The translations under genes and the position numbers were made by a program. From JAGXIT01 sp049293335 (lineage in GTDB: Bacteria > Patescibacteriota > Saccharimonadia > Saccharimonadales > UBA4665): a stretch of 19,303 nucleotides of DNA. Below the pieces are notes generated by a model. That model was not told where the DNA came from and ran no database searches. It saw only the letters and a program-made list of their open reading frames with translations. The first letter of the stretch is position 1. Each line of letters begins with the position of its first letter. Location: NCBI GenBank assembly GCA_049293335.1, contig JBATSO010000057.1:1-19303 (forward strand), in the 5' to 3' direction. Shown here piece after piece: positions 1 to 6,148 of this stretch.

Positions 1-8
1 GACACATA

Positions 9-50
9 AAGAAATACGACCCATACCTTTCGGCATGAGTCGTATTTCTT
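9..50 (-). terminator. Hairpin behind tRNA-Asp
   Basis: Positions 9-20 and 39-50 are a perfect 12-nt inverted repeat, and the pairing continues imperfectly into the loop. Read on the minus strand, the hairpin starts at the last base of the tRNA CCA end and is followed by TTTATGTG. This fits an intrinsic terminator or 3' processing signal for the tRNA. The T-run is short, so strength is uncertain. Confidence 0.6.
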
Positions 51-126
51 GGCGCGCCCGACCGGATTCGAACCGGCGATCTCCTCCGTGACAGGGAGGC
101 GTGATAGGCCTCTTCACTACGGGCGC
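50..126 (-). tRNA. tRNA-Asp (anticodon GTC)
   Basis: The minus strand folds as a full cloverleaf of 77 nt. The acceptor strands GCGCCCG and CGGGCGC pair over 7 bp, the discriminator is G and CCA is encoded. The anticodon arm is CCTCC-CTGTCAC-GGAGG, which puts GTC at the anticodon. The T-arm contains GGTTCGAATCC. It would decode Asp codons GAC/GAU. A broken relative of this gene lies just upstream (175-333). No tRNA-scan score was computed; the call rests on manual folding. Confidence 0.95.
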
Positions 127-136
127 AAGCGTTACT

Positions 137-145
137 ATTGTAACA
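137..145 (-). promoter_or_regulatory. Extended -10 promoter of tRNA-Asp
   Basis: The minus strand reads TGTTACAAT, an extended -10 box (TGn plus TACAAT), ending 10 nt before the mature tRNA 5' end. No good -35 box is seen at 16-18 nt spacing. The same nonamer occurs in the ndk promoter (3209-3217), which supports the call. Confidence 0.5.
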
Positions 146-174
146 GATATCTAATTTGTTAATCATCGGACAAA

Positions 175-333
175 TGGTCGGGCCCGACCGAATATCGCCC
201 TGCTTCGCAGGACTCCTTCCTGCGGTGCTCGCGGTTCATAAGTAAACTTCTGGACCGCTCCGCTCCTCGTCCGCCGAACCGGCGATCTCCTCCGGATCAA
301 AAGAGGCGTGATAGGCCTCTTCACTACGGGCGC
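175..333 (-). pseudogene. tRNA-Asp-like copy split by a ~78-nt T-loop insertion
   Basis: Minus-strand bases 333 to 275 repeat the intact tRNA-Asp from its first base to TTCG of the T-loop. Differences are confined to the anticodon loop, which becomes TTTGATCC (8 nt), and one closing pair. About 78 nt of unrelated sequence follow, then bases 197-175 resemble the tRNA 3' end (T-stem, acceptor and CCA) with several changes. The acceptor can still pair at 6 of 7 positions and the T-stem with two G-U pairs. The insertion holds a perfect 7-bp hairpin (206-224), and the acceptor end lies in a perfect 14-nt palindrome (176-189). The aberrant anticodon loop argues against a working tRNA-Asp. It is probably a decayed duplicate, though an RNA with a tRNA-like shape cannot be excluded. 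Confidence 0.65.
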
Positions 334-569
334 TCGTCAGAACTAACGACTAAGTCTCGTTTTGCCTGCTCGGCAAAAGCTTCGACCTATGTCTACGTTC
401 CTCCTCTCAAAATCCCAAACGGTCGACTACGCTCCCTGGTTTGGTCTTTTGTAAGCTGCCATACAATTACTCTATCTGAGCAGGTCACCCGCATGACCAT
501 CGAGGAAAGTTTGTTTTTCCTCGAGACTGTAACAGAGGTCAGTTTAGCAAGTCAATGACAAAAAAGCAA
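334..569. other. Hairpin-rich spacer without a gene
   Basis: No credible ORF is seen between the split tRNA copy and the foldase gene. There are several inverted repeats: TTTTGCC/GGCAAAA (360-378, 5-nt loop), CCAAAC/GTTTGG (415-444), a 9-bp TCGAGGAAA/TTTCCTCGA hairpin (500-524), and three short complementary blocks at 483-487, 494-498 and 537-541. No known RNA family is recognised; checks for RNase P, tmRNA and SRP consensus blocks failed. It may be the 3' untranslated region of the foldase gene or an unrecognised structured RNA. Confidence 0.45.
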
Positions 570-1688
570 CTATTTTGGAGGTTTTACGTCAATAAAGCGC
601 TTGGGTGGGTTGGCCTTTTCGAGGGGCTCTATGTAGGTTTGAATGTTTTTAAACTGTATCTGGATGTGCGCCGCTTTATACTTACCGTTTTCAACAGAAA
701 GTAGTTTTACGATTTCAAATGAGGTTGGCGTGGTAATAATAGGTGAAATTTCACCAGGCTTCAACTTGGCAAGTTCACGTACAACAATCGGTGGTACTTC
801 TTGGCTGCTGATGGTAATAGCCGCGTCGTTGTACTGCCCACCATTTGCCTTGGTTGCTTCATCATTTGATGACTGAGCGGCAAGTGTTGCAAAATCTGCC
901 CCTGAGCGTAATTGTAAAAGAACGTGCTGAGCATGCGCATATGAAGTAGTGTCGAGCTTGGCTGCGACCTTTTGGGCCAGCAACTCTTGGCGCAACTGTC
1001 GGCGTAAATCTTCAAGCGACCAGCCAAAAAACTTTTTCGTCACACTGCGAAGCTCATCGTTATCTGAACCTAGCTGGTTTTGAGCCCGAAGGGTTGCAAC
1101 CGCATCGTTCACCTCGGCATTTGAAATAGAAACCTTATGCAACGCAGCAAGGTCTTTAACATACGCAGCATCAATTACCTGCTGCAAAGCCTTCGGGCGA
1201 TACATAGCAAGCTGGTCTTTACCTTCTTTAGAAAAATCAACCTGCTGCTGCGTTTCGTAGTAGTGCATGTAGCGCCGCAGTTCAAATAAGTAGCTCTCGT
1301 ACGATACCCAGCGCTTGTTTGCTTTTGCTACGGGCGCAGGAATGACTTGTGTAACGCGGTACATAAAAAGAGAGGTGGCGTGAAACTTATACAAGTTAAG
1401 TCCTGCATATATAAAAAACCCGAGCACACCCAAAGAAAGCAGGGTTGTCGAAACAAGCACAATGCGGTGCTTTGAATGTTCAAGCGGGTATTTATACTTA
1501 CGAGCACCCTTCAATACTTCTTCACGGTGCTCAGAAACAGTTTCGTTCGTAATACGTGGCACGTTCTGCAGTGCAGTTTCGGTTTGAACTTGCAGGCTCG
1601 GCTTACGAAAACGGCGGGCTACCTGAGGCACCGCTGTTTTTACACGTTTGACTCGTTCTAACGATAGCTTTTTTTTACTGTCTTTCAT
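570..1688 (-). CDS. Membrane-anchored SurA/PpiC-type peptidyl-prolyl isomerase-like protein
   Basis: This 372-aa protein has a basic cytoplasmic N-terminus (about 1-72), one transmembrane helix (about 75-98), a helical SurA-N-like region (about 125-245) and a parvulin-like domain (about 250-345). Parvulin-family signs are HVLLQLRSGADFATLA (255-270), the Asn-Gly-Gly turn at 282-284 and LKPGEISPII (309-318). Such proteins catalyse cis-trans isomerisation of proline peptide bonds, or act as chaperones, on exported proteins. The orientation puts the domain outside the membrane. The parvulin part lacks an obvious first catalytic-His context, so it may be mainly a chaperone. The ATG at 1688 has AGGAG 9 nt upstream, and that site overlaps the stop codon of the preceding gene. 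It is probably co-transcribed with the PH-domain gene. Confidence 0.8.
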   Translation of the reverse strand: MKDSKKKLSLERVKRVKTAVPQVARRFRKPSLQVQTETALQNVPRITNETVSEHREEVLKGARKYKYPLEHSKHRIVLVSTTLLSLGVLGFFIYAGLNLYKFHATSLFMYRVTQVIPAPVAKANKRWVSYESYLFELRRYMHYYETQQQVDFSKEGKDQLAMYRPKALQQVIDAAYVKDLAALHKVSISNAEVNDAVATLRAQNQLGSDNDELRSVTKKFFGWSLEDLRRQLRQELLAQKVAAKLDTTSYAHAQHVLLQLRSGADFATLAAQSSNDEATKANGGQYNDAAITISSQEVPPIVVRELAKLKPGEISPIITTPTSFEIVKLLSVENGKYKAAHIQIQFKNIQTYIEPLEKANPPKRFIDVKPPK

Positions 1689-1700
1689 GTGTACACACTC

Positions 1701-2270
1701 CTATTCGCCTGGTATTGCCACGGCAGACACGCCACTATTTCGTAAAATTTCTAGCAGCTTTTTTTGGGTCTTCGCAGGATGATGAATGTAATGTATAACC
1801 AAATCACCCACAAAAGTCTGCATCATTATCGTACCATATCCGAGCAGTGTATCTTGCAGACCTTTTACTTCGTAATTTACCATTTGAATCTGGTTAAGCC
1901 CCATGTCTACCACACTTCGGTTGAAAAATCCGCGCTGACTGATCTGTATAAACCGCTGATCGGTCACAATAAAAACACTAAAGTACCAGCTCATCCAGGC
2001 CGGAAAAAACAACAGCGCGCTCACGGCAATGCTCACTACAAAGCTCATGTAAAAAAACATCATGGTAGGAGGGTTATCGGGTTTTACGTAGGTGAGTATG
2101 AGTGTGTACAGCGGACCAACCAGTAGACCTAGCGACCCAAAGATCAAGCCCTTTCGCATAACAATCGGATGCTTACGAAAGACGTACAATACCTCTTCAT
2201 CATCGAACTGGTCAGCAAAATATTTCGGTTTACCTGAGGTGGTGAGTCGGCTTTTTTTCTCTTTGGCCAT
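1701..2270 (-). CDS. Bacterial PH-domain (bPH2/YdbS-like) membrane protein
   Basis: This 189-aa protein has two hydrophobic blocks (about 41-62 and 69-103), then a bacterial PH-like domain: IVTDQRFIQISQRGFFNRS (101-119) followed by LNQIQMVNYEVKGLQDTLLG (about 125-144). This layout matches the YdbS/YdbT-type family, whose function is poorly known and probably relates to the membrane or envelope. The N-terminal 20 residues are Lys-rich. The ATG at 2270 has no Shine-Dalgarno. An extended -10 TGCTACAAT ends 6 nt upstream, so the mRNA is probably leaderless. The foldase gene follows after 12 nt, indicating an operon. Confidence 0.8.
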   Translation of the reverse strand: MAKEKKSRLTTSGKPKYFADQFDDEEVLYVFRKHPIVMRKGLIFGSLGLLVGPLYTLILTYVKPDNPPTMMFFYMSFVVSIAVSALLFFPAWMSWYFSVFIVTDQRFIQISQRGFFNRSVVDMGLNQIQMVNYEVKGLQDTLLGYGTIMMQTFVGDLVIHYIHHPAKTQKKLLEILRNSGVSAVAIPGE

Positions 2271-2276
2271 AAGCGT

Positions 2277-2285
2277 ATTGTAGCA
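2277..2285 (-). promoter_or_regulatory. Extended -10 promoter, leaderless start of the PH-domain gene
   Basis: The minus strand reads TGCTACAAT, then 6 nt, then ATG. A start site 7 nt past the -10 box would be the A of the ATG. No convincing -35 is visible. The tRNA-Arg 3' end lies 33 nt further upstream, so read-through from the tRNA is also possible. Confidence 0.6.
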
Positions 2286-2318
2286 CTTTTATATGCTGGA
2301 AAATATGTGTAACTAGTT

Positions 2319-2393
2319 TGGTATCCCGAGCTGGAATCGAACCAACATCTGCTCCTTAGGACGGAGTTATTCTATCCGTTGAACTATCGGGAC
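2319..2393 (-). tRNA. tRNA-Arg (anticodon CCT)
   Basis: The minus strand folds as a 75-nt tRNA with acceptor GTCCCGA/TCGGGAT, discriminator A and an encoded CCA. The anticodon loop GTCCTAA sits between CTCC and GGAG, placing CCT at the anticodon (reads AGG). The T-arm contains GGTTCGATTCC. A 5' remnant of this tRNA lies at 2603-2635 and an inverted T-arm copy at 2417-2433. The call rests on manual folding. Confidence 0.93.
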
Positions 2394-2433
2394 ATAGCAT
2401 AATCTTATCATAGCACTGGTTCGCTTCCAGCTC
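2328..2433. repeat. Inverted repeat of the tRNA-Arg T-arm
   Basis: Plus-strand bases 2328-2344 (inside the tRNA) and 2417-2433 (upstream of it) are reverse complements at 16 of 17 positions. The second arm is therefore an inverted copy of the tRNA T-arm 3' part. It overlaps a perfect hairpin TTCCAG-CTCA-CTGGAA (2425-2440), and another hairpin GCGCC-GCT-GGCGC follows at 2446-2458. The outer arm also abuts the tRNA promoter. Confidence 0.6.
2407..2415 (-). promoter_or_regulatory. Extended -10 promoter of tRNA-Arg
   Basis: The minus strand reads TGCTATGAT (TGC plus a -10-like hexamer) 13 nt before the mature tRNA 5' end, giving a predicted leader of about 6 nt. The TGC-TAnnAT form matches the promoters of the PH-domain gene, pilM and the minor-pilin operon. 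Confidence 0.5.
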
Positions 2434-2493
2434 ACTGGAAATCGCGCGCCGCTGGCGCACTCCTCTTCGTAGTAACTAATAACCTCTCCTAGA

Positions 2494-2599
2494 TCCCGTA
2501 TAAATTGGTTTAGCGAGAGGCAGCAAACCCCATCAATATAGTAAGCGCAAGACTTAGGCCATGGGGTAAATACTTGCTTTAGAAACCAATTTTACGGGA
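2494..2599. repeat. 106-nt foldback element (multi-stem inverted repeat)
   Basis: The outer arms 2494-2511 and 2583-2599 are inverted repeats matching over 17 bases with one bulged base. Further pairs nest inside: AGCAA/TTGCT (2522-2526 with 2574-2578), ACCCCAT/ATGGGGT (2527-2533 with 2561-2567) and TAAG/CTTA (2542-2545 with 2553-2556). All stack into one long hairpin, with no ORF. It lies between the tRNA-Arg 5' remnant and the intact tRNA-Arg. It could be a MITE-like foldback repeat or a structured RNA; no family is recognised. Confidence 0.6.
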
Positions 2600-2602
2600 C
2601 AA

Positions 2603-2635
2603 GCTCCGTTATTCTATCCGTTGAACTATCGGGAC
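2603..2635 (-). pseudogene. 5' remnant of tRNA-Arg
   Basis: From 2635 downwards the minus strand repeats the first 28 or so bases of tRNA-Arg(CCT): the acceptor 5' strand, D-arm and start of the anticodon stem. A 10-base deletion then removes the anticodon loop, GGAGC resumes, and similarity ends. It cannot form a tRNA. It lies 210 nt upstream of the intact gene in the same orientation, mirroring the layout at the tRNA-Asp locus. Confidence 0.7.
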
Positions 2636-2637
2636 AT

Positions 2638-2660
2638 ATTGAGCACATTTTGTGCTCAAT
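2638..2660. terminator. Perfect 10-bp hairpin behind ndk
   Basis: ATTGAGCACA and TGTGCTCAAT flank a 3-nt loop, a perfect 10-bp stem starting 10 nt after the ndk stop on the minus strand. The minus strand has no T-run after it, while the plus strand has TTTTAAA. Its position favours termination or 3'-end protection of ndk mRNA, possibly bidirectional. Confidence 0.5.
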
Positions 2661-2670
2661 TTTAAAGGAA

Positions 2671-3183
2671 CTATTTTGCTTTTTTACGAGGTTGAGTGAA
2701 CAGTTCATGCACTGTTCGGTAGTCATATATTTCGCTGTTGGCAAACCAGTGATCAATTTCTTGCTGCGCTTCTTTTGGCGTAGCCGAGGCATGAACAATA
2801 TTTGAAACGCCAACGCCAGCGTTTGAGGCCTGACCATACGTTACATGTGCGTAATCACCTCGAATGGTGCCAGGTGCAGCCGTTTTTGGCTGAGTGTCGC
2901 CCACCATTTTGCGCACAAACTCTACAGCCTCTACCCCTTCGAGCACCATAGCAATAACAGGCCCGAACTGCATGGTTTGTAGCTGGGTTTCAAAAATCTC
3001 GTCGCCCTTGCGAGTTTTAAGCGTGCCAATGCCTTCGTAGTGCGCAAAATAATGTTTGTAGTCTGGCTGAAGCATCTTCATGCCGACAATCTTAAAGCCA
3101 GCTCGTTCAAAACGAGTCATTACCTCGCCGACGATTCCGCGCATAACGGCGTCTGGTTTAAATACAACTAATGTTCTTTCCAT
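2671..3183 (-). CDS. ndk: Nucleoside diphosphate kinase
   Basis: This 170-aa cytosolic enzyme transfers the gamma-phosphate from NTPs to NDPs through a phosphohistidine. It begins MERTLVVFKPDAV with the conserved Lys9. PGTIRGDYA is at 104-112, and the catalytic His131 lies in NIVHASATPKEA. Bacterial enzymes of about 140 aa usually read N-x-x-H-G-S-D here. This one has HAS-A and an insertion of about 10 residues between RGDYA and the His. ATG 3183 is chosen because Ndk homology begins exactly there and AAAGGA lies 9 nt upstream. The open frame extends a further 55 codons upstream, but across the promoter and without Ndk-like sequence. It is divergent from the recombinase gene. Confidence 0.92.
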   Translation of the reverse strand: MERTLVVFKPDAVMRGIVGEVMTRFERAGFKIVGMKMLQPDYKHYFAHYEGIGTLKTRKGDEIFETQLQTMQFGPVIAMVLEGVEAVEFVRKMVGDTQPKTAAPGTIRGDYAHVTYGQASNAGVGVSNIVHASATPKEAQQEIDHWFANSEIYDYRTVHELFTQPRKKAK

Positions 3184-3208
3184 GTAGTAAAATCCTTTCT
3201 TTACTGGC

Positions 3209-3237
3209 ATTGTAACAGATTGAAAATGAAATGCCAA
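3209..3237 (-). promoter_or_regulatory. ndk promoter (-35 and extended -10)
   Basis: The minus strand has TTGGCA (3237-3232), a 17-nt spacer and TACAAT (3214-3209), with TG one base before the -10 box. This is the best full sigma-70-type promoter in the window. It predicts a leader of about 20 nt containing the ndk ribosome-binding site. It overlaps the divergent recombinase promoter region. Confidence 0.7.
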
Positions 3238-3260
3238 CGTCGCACAATATGTGCTAGACT
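3220..3260 (+). promoter_or_regulatory. Promoter region of the Xer-like recombinase
   Basis: Two overlapping possibilities are seen. TTGAAA (3220-3225), 17 nt and CACAAT (3243-3248) would start RNA near 3255. Alternatively, an extended -10 TGCTAGACT (3252-3260) lies 8 nt before the ATG at 3269 and would give an almost leaderless mRNA. The second matches the pattern of neighbouring genes, and no Shine-Dalgarno precedes the ATG. Confidence 0.5.
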
Positions 3261-3268
3261 GTAAGCAT

Positions 3269-4177
3269 ATGAAGTTTGCCAACGCTAAAACCGATTTTTT
3301 AGAATACCTTGAGATCGAACAAAACCGTTCACAAAAAACTATTGCCAATTACGACCATTACCTCACCCGCCTTAGTGATTACGCGGGAGATATTGCAGTG
3401 GCCGACATTAACCCAGAGTTGGTGCGCAAATGGCGGCTGTGGCTGAACCGACTCGGCACCAACGTGAGCGACGAGCTAAAGAAGTCGACCCAAAACTATC
3501 ACCTGATTGCCCTGCGCAGTTTTTTGAAGTTCTGTCACAAACGCGAACTCGACTGTATGGCACCCGACAAGATAGAACTTGCCCGCACCAAACGGGCACA
3601 GGTAACATTTTTGAACGAAGAAGAACTGGGCCGCATGTTCGACCAACCAGATATTTCCACCGATGCAGGCCTGCGCGACCGCGCCATTTTAGAGCTGCTC
3701 TTTAGCAGTGGGCTGCGCGTATCGGAACTGATTGGGCTCGATAAAGATCATATAAACCTAAAGCGCCGCGAATTTATGGTACGCGGTAAAGGCCAGAAAG
3801 ACCGCCCCATATTTATAAGTGTCGAGGCGGCTGAATGGATCGAAAAATATCTAAACAAACGCACCGACACTACCAAGCCACTTTTTATTCGCTACGGCGG
3901 GCGCAAAACGGTGGATAGAAGCGGTAACTTTCACCGCCTGACAGCGCGCAGCGTACAGCGCTTGGTGGCGCACTATGCCCTACTAGCGGGCATTACCAAA
4001 CACGTCAGCCCGCACACCCTGCGACATTCGTTTGCCACAAACTTACTGATGAACGGGGCTGATTTGCGTAGCGTCCAGGCCATGTTGGGCCATAGTAACA
4101 TTTCGACCACACAAATTTACACCCACGTGACTGACCCGCACTTGCGAGCGGTGCACGAGAAGTTCCACCATAAGTAA
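3269..4177 (+). CDS. xer: Tyrosine recombinase, XerC/XerD family
   Basis: This 302-aa protein has the two-domain Xer layout: an N-terminal SAM-like core-binding domain (about 4-95) and a catalytic domain (about 112-300). All six catalytic residues are visible: Arg150 in GLRVSEL, Lys174 in RGKGQKDR, His249 and Arg252 in SPHTLRHSFAT, His275 in LGHSNISTTQIYTHV, and the nucleophile Tyr284. Length and lack of extra domains fit a chromosome-dimer-resolution Xer rather than a phage integrase. The tRNA remnants nearby leave a small possibility of a link to integration. ATG 3269 is preferred over GTG 3251 because the -10 box overlaps the latter. It is the only convincing plus-strand gene here. Confidence 0.9.
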   Translation: MKFANAKTDFLEYLEIEQNRSQKTIANYDHYLTRLSDYAGDIAVADINPELVRKWRLWLNRLGTNVSDELKKSTQNYHLIALRSFLKFCHKRELDCMAPDKIELARTKRAQVTFLNEEELGRMFDQPDISTDAGLRDRAILELLFSSGLRVSELIGLDKDHINLKRREFMVRGKGQKDRPIFISVEAAEWIEKYLNKRTDTTKPLFIRYGGRKTVDRSGNFHRLTARSVQRLVAHYALLAGITKHVSPHTLRHSFATNLLMNGADLRSVQAMLGHSNISTTQIYTHVTDPHLRAVHEKFHHK

Positions 4178-4180
4178 CCC

Positions 4181-4204
4181 GAACTCAATGTAAACATCGA
4201 GTTC
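4181..4204. terminator. Hairpin after the recombinase gene
   Basis: GAACTC-A-ATGT / ACAT-C-GAGTTC forms a near-perfect hairpin beginning 3 nt after the recombinase stop. There is no T-run on either strand. It lies between convergent genes, so it may end or protect both transcripts. Confidence 0.4.
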
Positions 4205-4379
4205 TACACCCCTACCTCTAAAGGCGACACTACCGCTTGCTTGCACCTAGCTGTGCTAACAGTGACGCGTATATTGAGCTGAGACCAAATGACAATATCG
4301 CGAATTTTAGGTCTTAGACCTTAGAACCACTTCCAAATCTTGTGGCACGCCTTCGTCCTTCATCATGAAGATACTCTAC
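4205..4379. other. Convergent spacer without a gene
   Basis: This spacer lies between the recombinase gene and the end of the minor-pilin operon. Apart from a small palindrome AGGTC-TTA-GACCT (4309-4321), which could contribute to ending the pilin transcript, I see nothing: no ORF with a plausible start and no tRNA. Confidence 0.35.
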
Positions 4380-5444
4380 CTAAGGAGCACACTCCGAGCT
4401 ATAAAAGCCTGCGTACGCTGTAAACCGTTTGCACACAGGCCCCGCCGATTGGATACCACCCATGGGCAAGTTCTGGTTACTAAATGCCTGTAGGGGCACC
4501 CTTAGCTGAATACGCCGTAAAACATCTTGGGCCTGGCCTGTACTATCTATAGTTGCTTGAATATTTTTGAAATAGGCGCTTCCTGGATTCGTTCCACCAC
4601 TGTCTACGACTGCGCCATCTATGGTAACACGATCTGTGTCTTGATAGAGAGTTGATAAACGAGCATAGAAACTTGAGGTAGAAGGAACTGAAGAAAATAT
4701 AAGTGTTGCAGTACACGTCTTACTCACCGAACTACATATAGCAGGGACAATTGTTGCCTTCGTAGAACCTAGGGGGTTAATTGATGCAGATGGCACACCA
4801 CCACTTTTTACTGGCATAAGGTAGAGCGTTGACGTGGCGGCGTTCATTTTTTCAGGGGAGCTTTTATCGGCTATGTCTTGCATCAAGTCAATCCTCAGCA
4901 AGGCATAGTCACAATCAAACATCGCCGTAGTAGGAAATCCACCCACATCTGGACAACCTGAAACACTCGGCTTAATGCTTGCCGCTCGTAAGCTCCACGT
5001 TAGAGAAAGTGAGGTTGGGAACATCGCCGCGCCATCAACATTCGCAAAATTTAGAGGTAAAACCATTGAAGACTGTGTGTTTGCAGACACTTGAATGTCT
5101 GAAACAAGGGGGTTCACGAGCAAACAGGTAGTTTTAACTCCTGTGCCCACTCCAGCATCAAAGAGCGTATAGTTTCCTTCGTTACAGTTTTTTTGAACCA
5201 TCACCGCACTATTACTTTTGATTTTTGATTGAATTTGCGTAATGGCCGCATTGGCCCCAGACTCTGCGGCATAGAATGCCTGCGTACTCAACTGACGATC
5301 TAGCGCTTCACGTCGATTGCGGTTGGTAACCTGCGTAAACCCGACCACAATAAGCGATATAACTAATATCATAATAAATGTAATCATAAATGACACCAGT
5401 CCGCGCTCATCTTTGTGTACTATTGTTTTCATGCTTGCTCTCAT
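4380..5444 (-). CDS. PilX-like minor pilin / T4P-associated protein
   Basis: About 354 aa, the last gene of the minor-pilin operon. After a short basic leader come ERG and a long hydrophobic helix (about 15-40) beginning LVSFMITFIMILVISLIVV, then Q-L-STQAFYAAESGANAA. That segment is the hallmark of PilX_N proteins. The rest is an extracellular, Ser/Thr-rich domain with several Cys. PilX-type proteins accompany pilins and affect assembly or adhesion. The start is uncertain: ATG 5444 has AGAAGG 11 nt upstream and lies 17 nt after the preceding stop; ATG 5432 is an alternative. The open frame reaches 5513, but that would overlap the previous gene by about 50 nt. Confidence 0.75.
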   Translation of the reverse strand: MRASMKTIVHKDERGLVSFMITFIMILVISLIVVGFTQVTNRNRREALDRQLSTQAFYAAESGANAAITQIQSKIKSNSAVMVQKNCNEGNYTLFDAGVGTGVKTTCLLVNPLVSDIQVSANTQSSMVLPLNFANVDGAAMFPTSLSLTWSLRAASIKPSVSGCPDVGGFPTTAMFDCDYALLRIDLMQDIADKSSPEKMNAATSTLYLMPVKSGGVPSASINPLGSTKATIVPAICSSVSKTCTATLIFSSVPSTSSFYARLSTLYQDTDRVTIDGAVVDSGGTNPGSAYFKNIQATIDSTGQAQDVLRRIQLRVPLQAFSNQNLPMGGIQSAGPVCKRFTAYAGFYSSECAP

Positions 5445-5461
5445 TGTACTACGTACCTTCT

Positions 5462-6148
5462 TTAGTTTGTTATCCTCTTTTGGACGCTGGCAGTGAGTCG
5501 ACTGACCGCACAAAACTGCGAACCAATGCCGGTTTTACACGTAATATTCGGATTATTATAAAACACTGCTGAGTTCACTGTGGCAGCCCCCACGGCACAT
5601 GTCTCTGGCGTGTCAGATAAACAAAAAAGATCGTCTTCGCCATACACAACCATAACATCTACCGAATAAAGACTACCAGGCTGCTCGGTCACGGCCACCT
5701 TTGTTATACGCATTTTATCGCCAAGTAATTGTGTGCCGCCAGTTAACTCGGGAGGGGTTGGCGGAACACAAATGCTCGTCTCCATAGGCTTCATGTATAA
5801 GCCCCTTTGCCCAGCTGTGTCCGTAAATTGAACACCGTTTGTGTCATATAAAAACACATATCCGCCCGCACAAAAATAATCTTTCGCTGGGTCTGTAGGG
5901 GTGACACTGGATGTACCGAACTGTATTGCCTGACTGATTATATCGATAATTTTTCTAGTCGTATTCTGTGTGGTCGAAATATGAACCGTCTTATAGTAAT
6001 GGTTCGTAAACGAGACTACGCCGACCGTTATAAGTGTGAGGATAATTGAAAAAATTAATGTTGCGATCATAAGTTCGACAATAGTGAACCCGGCTTGAAC
6101 GCTCTTGAAACCCCTCCACTCTCGGGTAAAGTTATTGTTTTTTTTCAT
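5462..6148 (-). CDS. Type IV prepilin, PilW-like minor pilin
   Basis: This 228-aa protein has a class III signal: a basic leader ending VQAG, cleavage before FTIVELMIATLIF, Glu at +5 and a hydrophobic helix of about 20 residues. PilD should cleave and methylate it. The globular part is extracellular, with several Cys pairs and no recognised domain. ATG 6148 overlaps the previous stop as ATGA, which indicates translational coupling. The open frame starts further upstream at 6205, inside the previous gene, and is not favoured. Length and order (after a PilV-like gene, before PilX-like) suggest a PilW role. Confidence 0.8.
   Translation of the reverse strand: MKKNNNFTREWRGFKSVQAGFTIVELMIATLIFSIILTLITVGVVSFTNHYYKTVHISTTQNTTRKIIDIISQAIQFGTSSVTPTDPAKDYFCAGGYVFLYDTNGVQFTDTAGQRGLYMKPMETSICVPPTPPELTGGTQLLGDKMRITKVAVTEQPGSLYSVDVMVVYGEDDLFCLSDTPETCAVGAATVNSAVFYNNPNITCKTGIGSQFCAVSRLTASVQKRITN

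Noticed and set aside
502..510. GAGGAAAGT on the plus strand, resembling the RNase P RNA core block
   Set aside because: The other conserved RNase P blocks are missing around it, and the bases are explained by a local 9-bp hairpin.
3184..3348. 55-codon N-terminal extension of ndk
   Set aside because: It crosses the ndk promoter and the divergent recombinase start and has no Ndk-like sequence; the ATG at 3183 has a ribosome-binding site.
3269..4177. Recombinase as the integrase of a mobile element next to broken tRNAs
   Set aside because: Its size and residues fit a housekeeping Xer protein. No phage or plasmid genes or paired attachment sites were seen, and the tRNA remnants are 5' rather than the usual 3' duplications.
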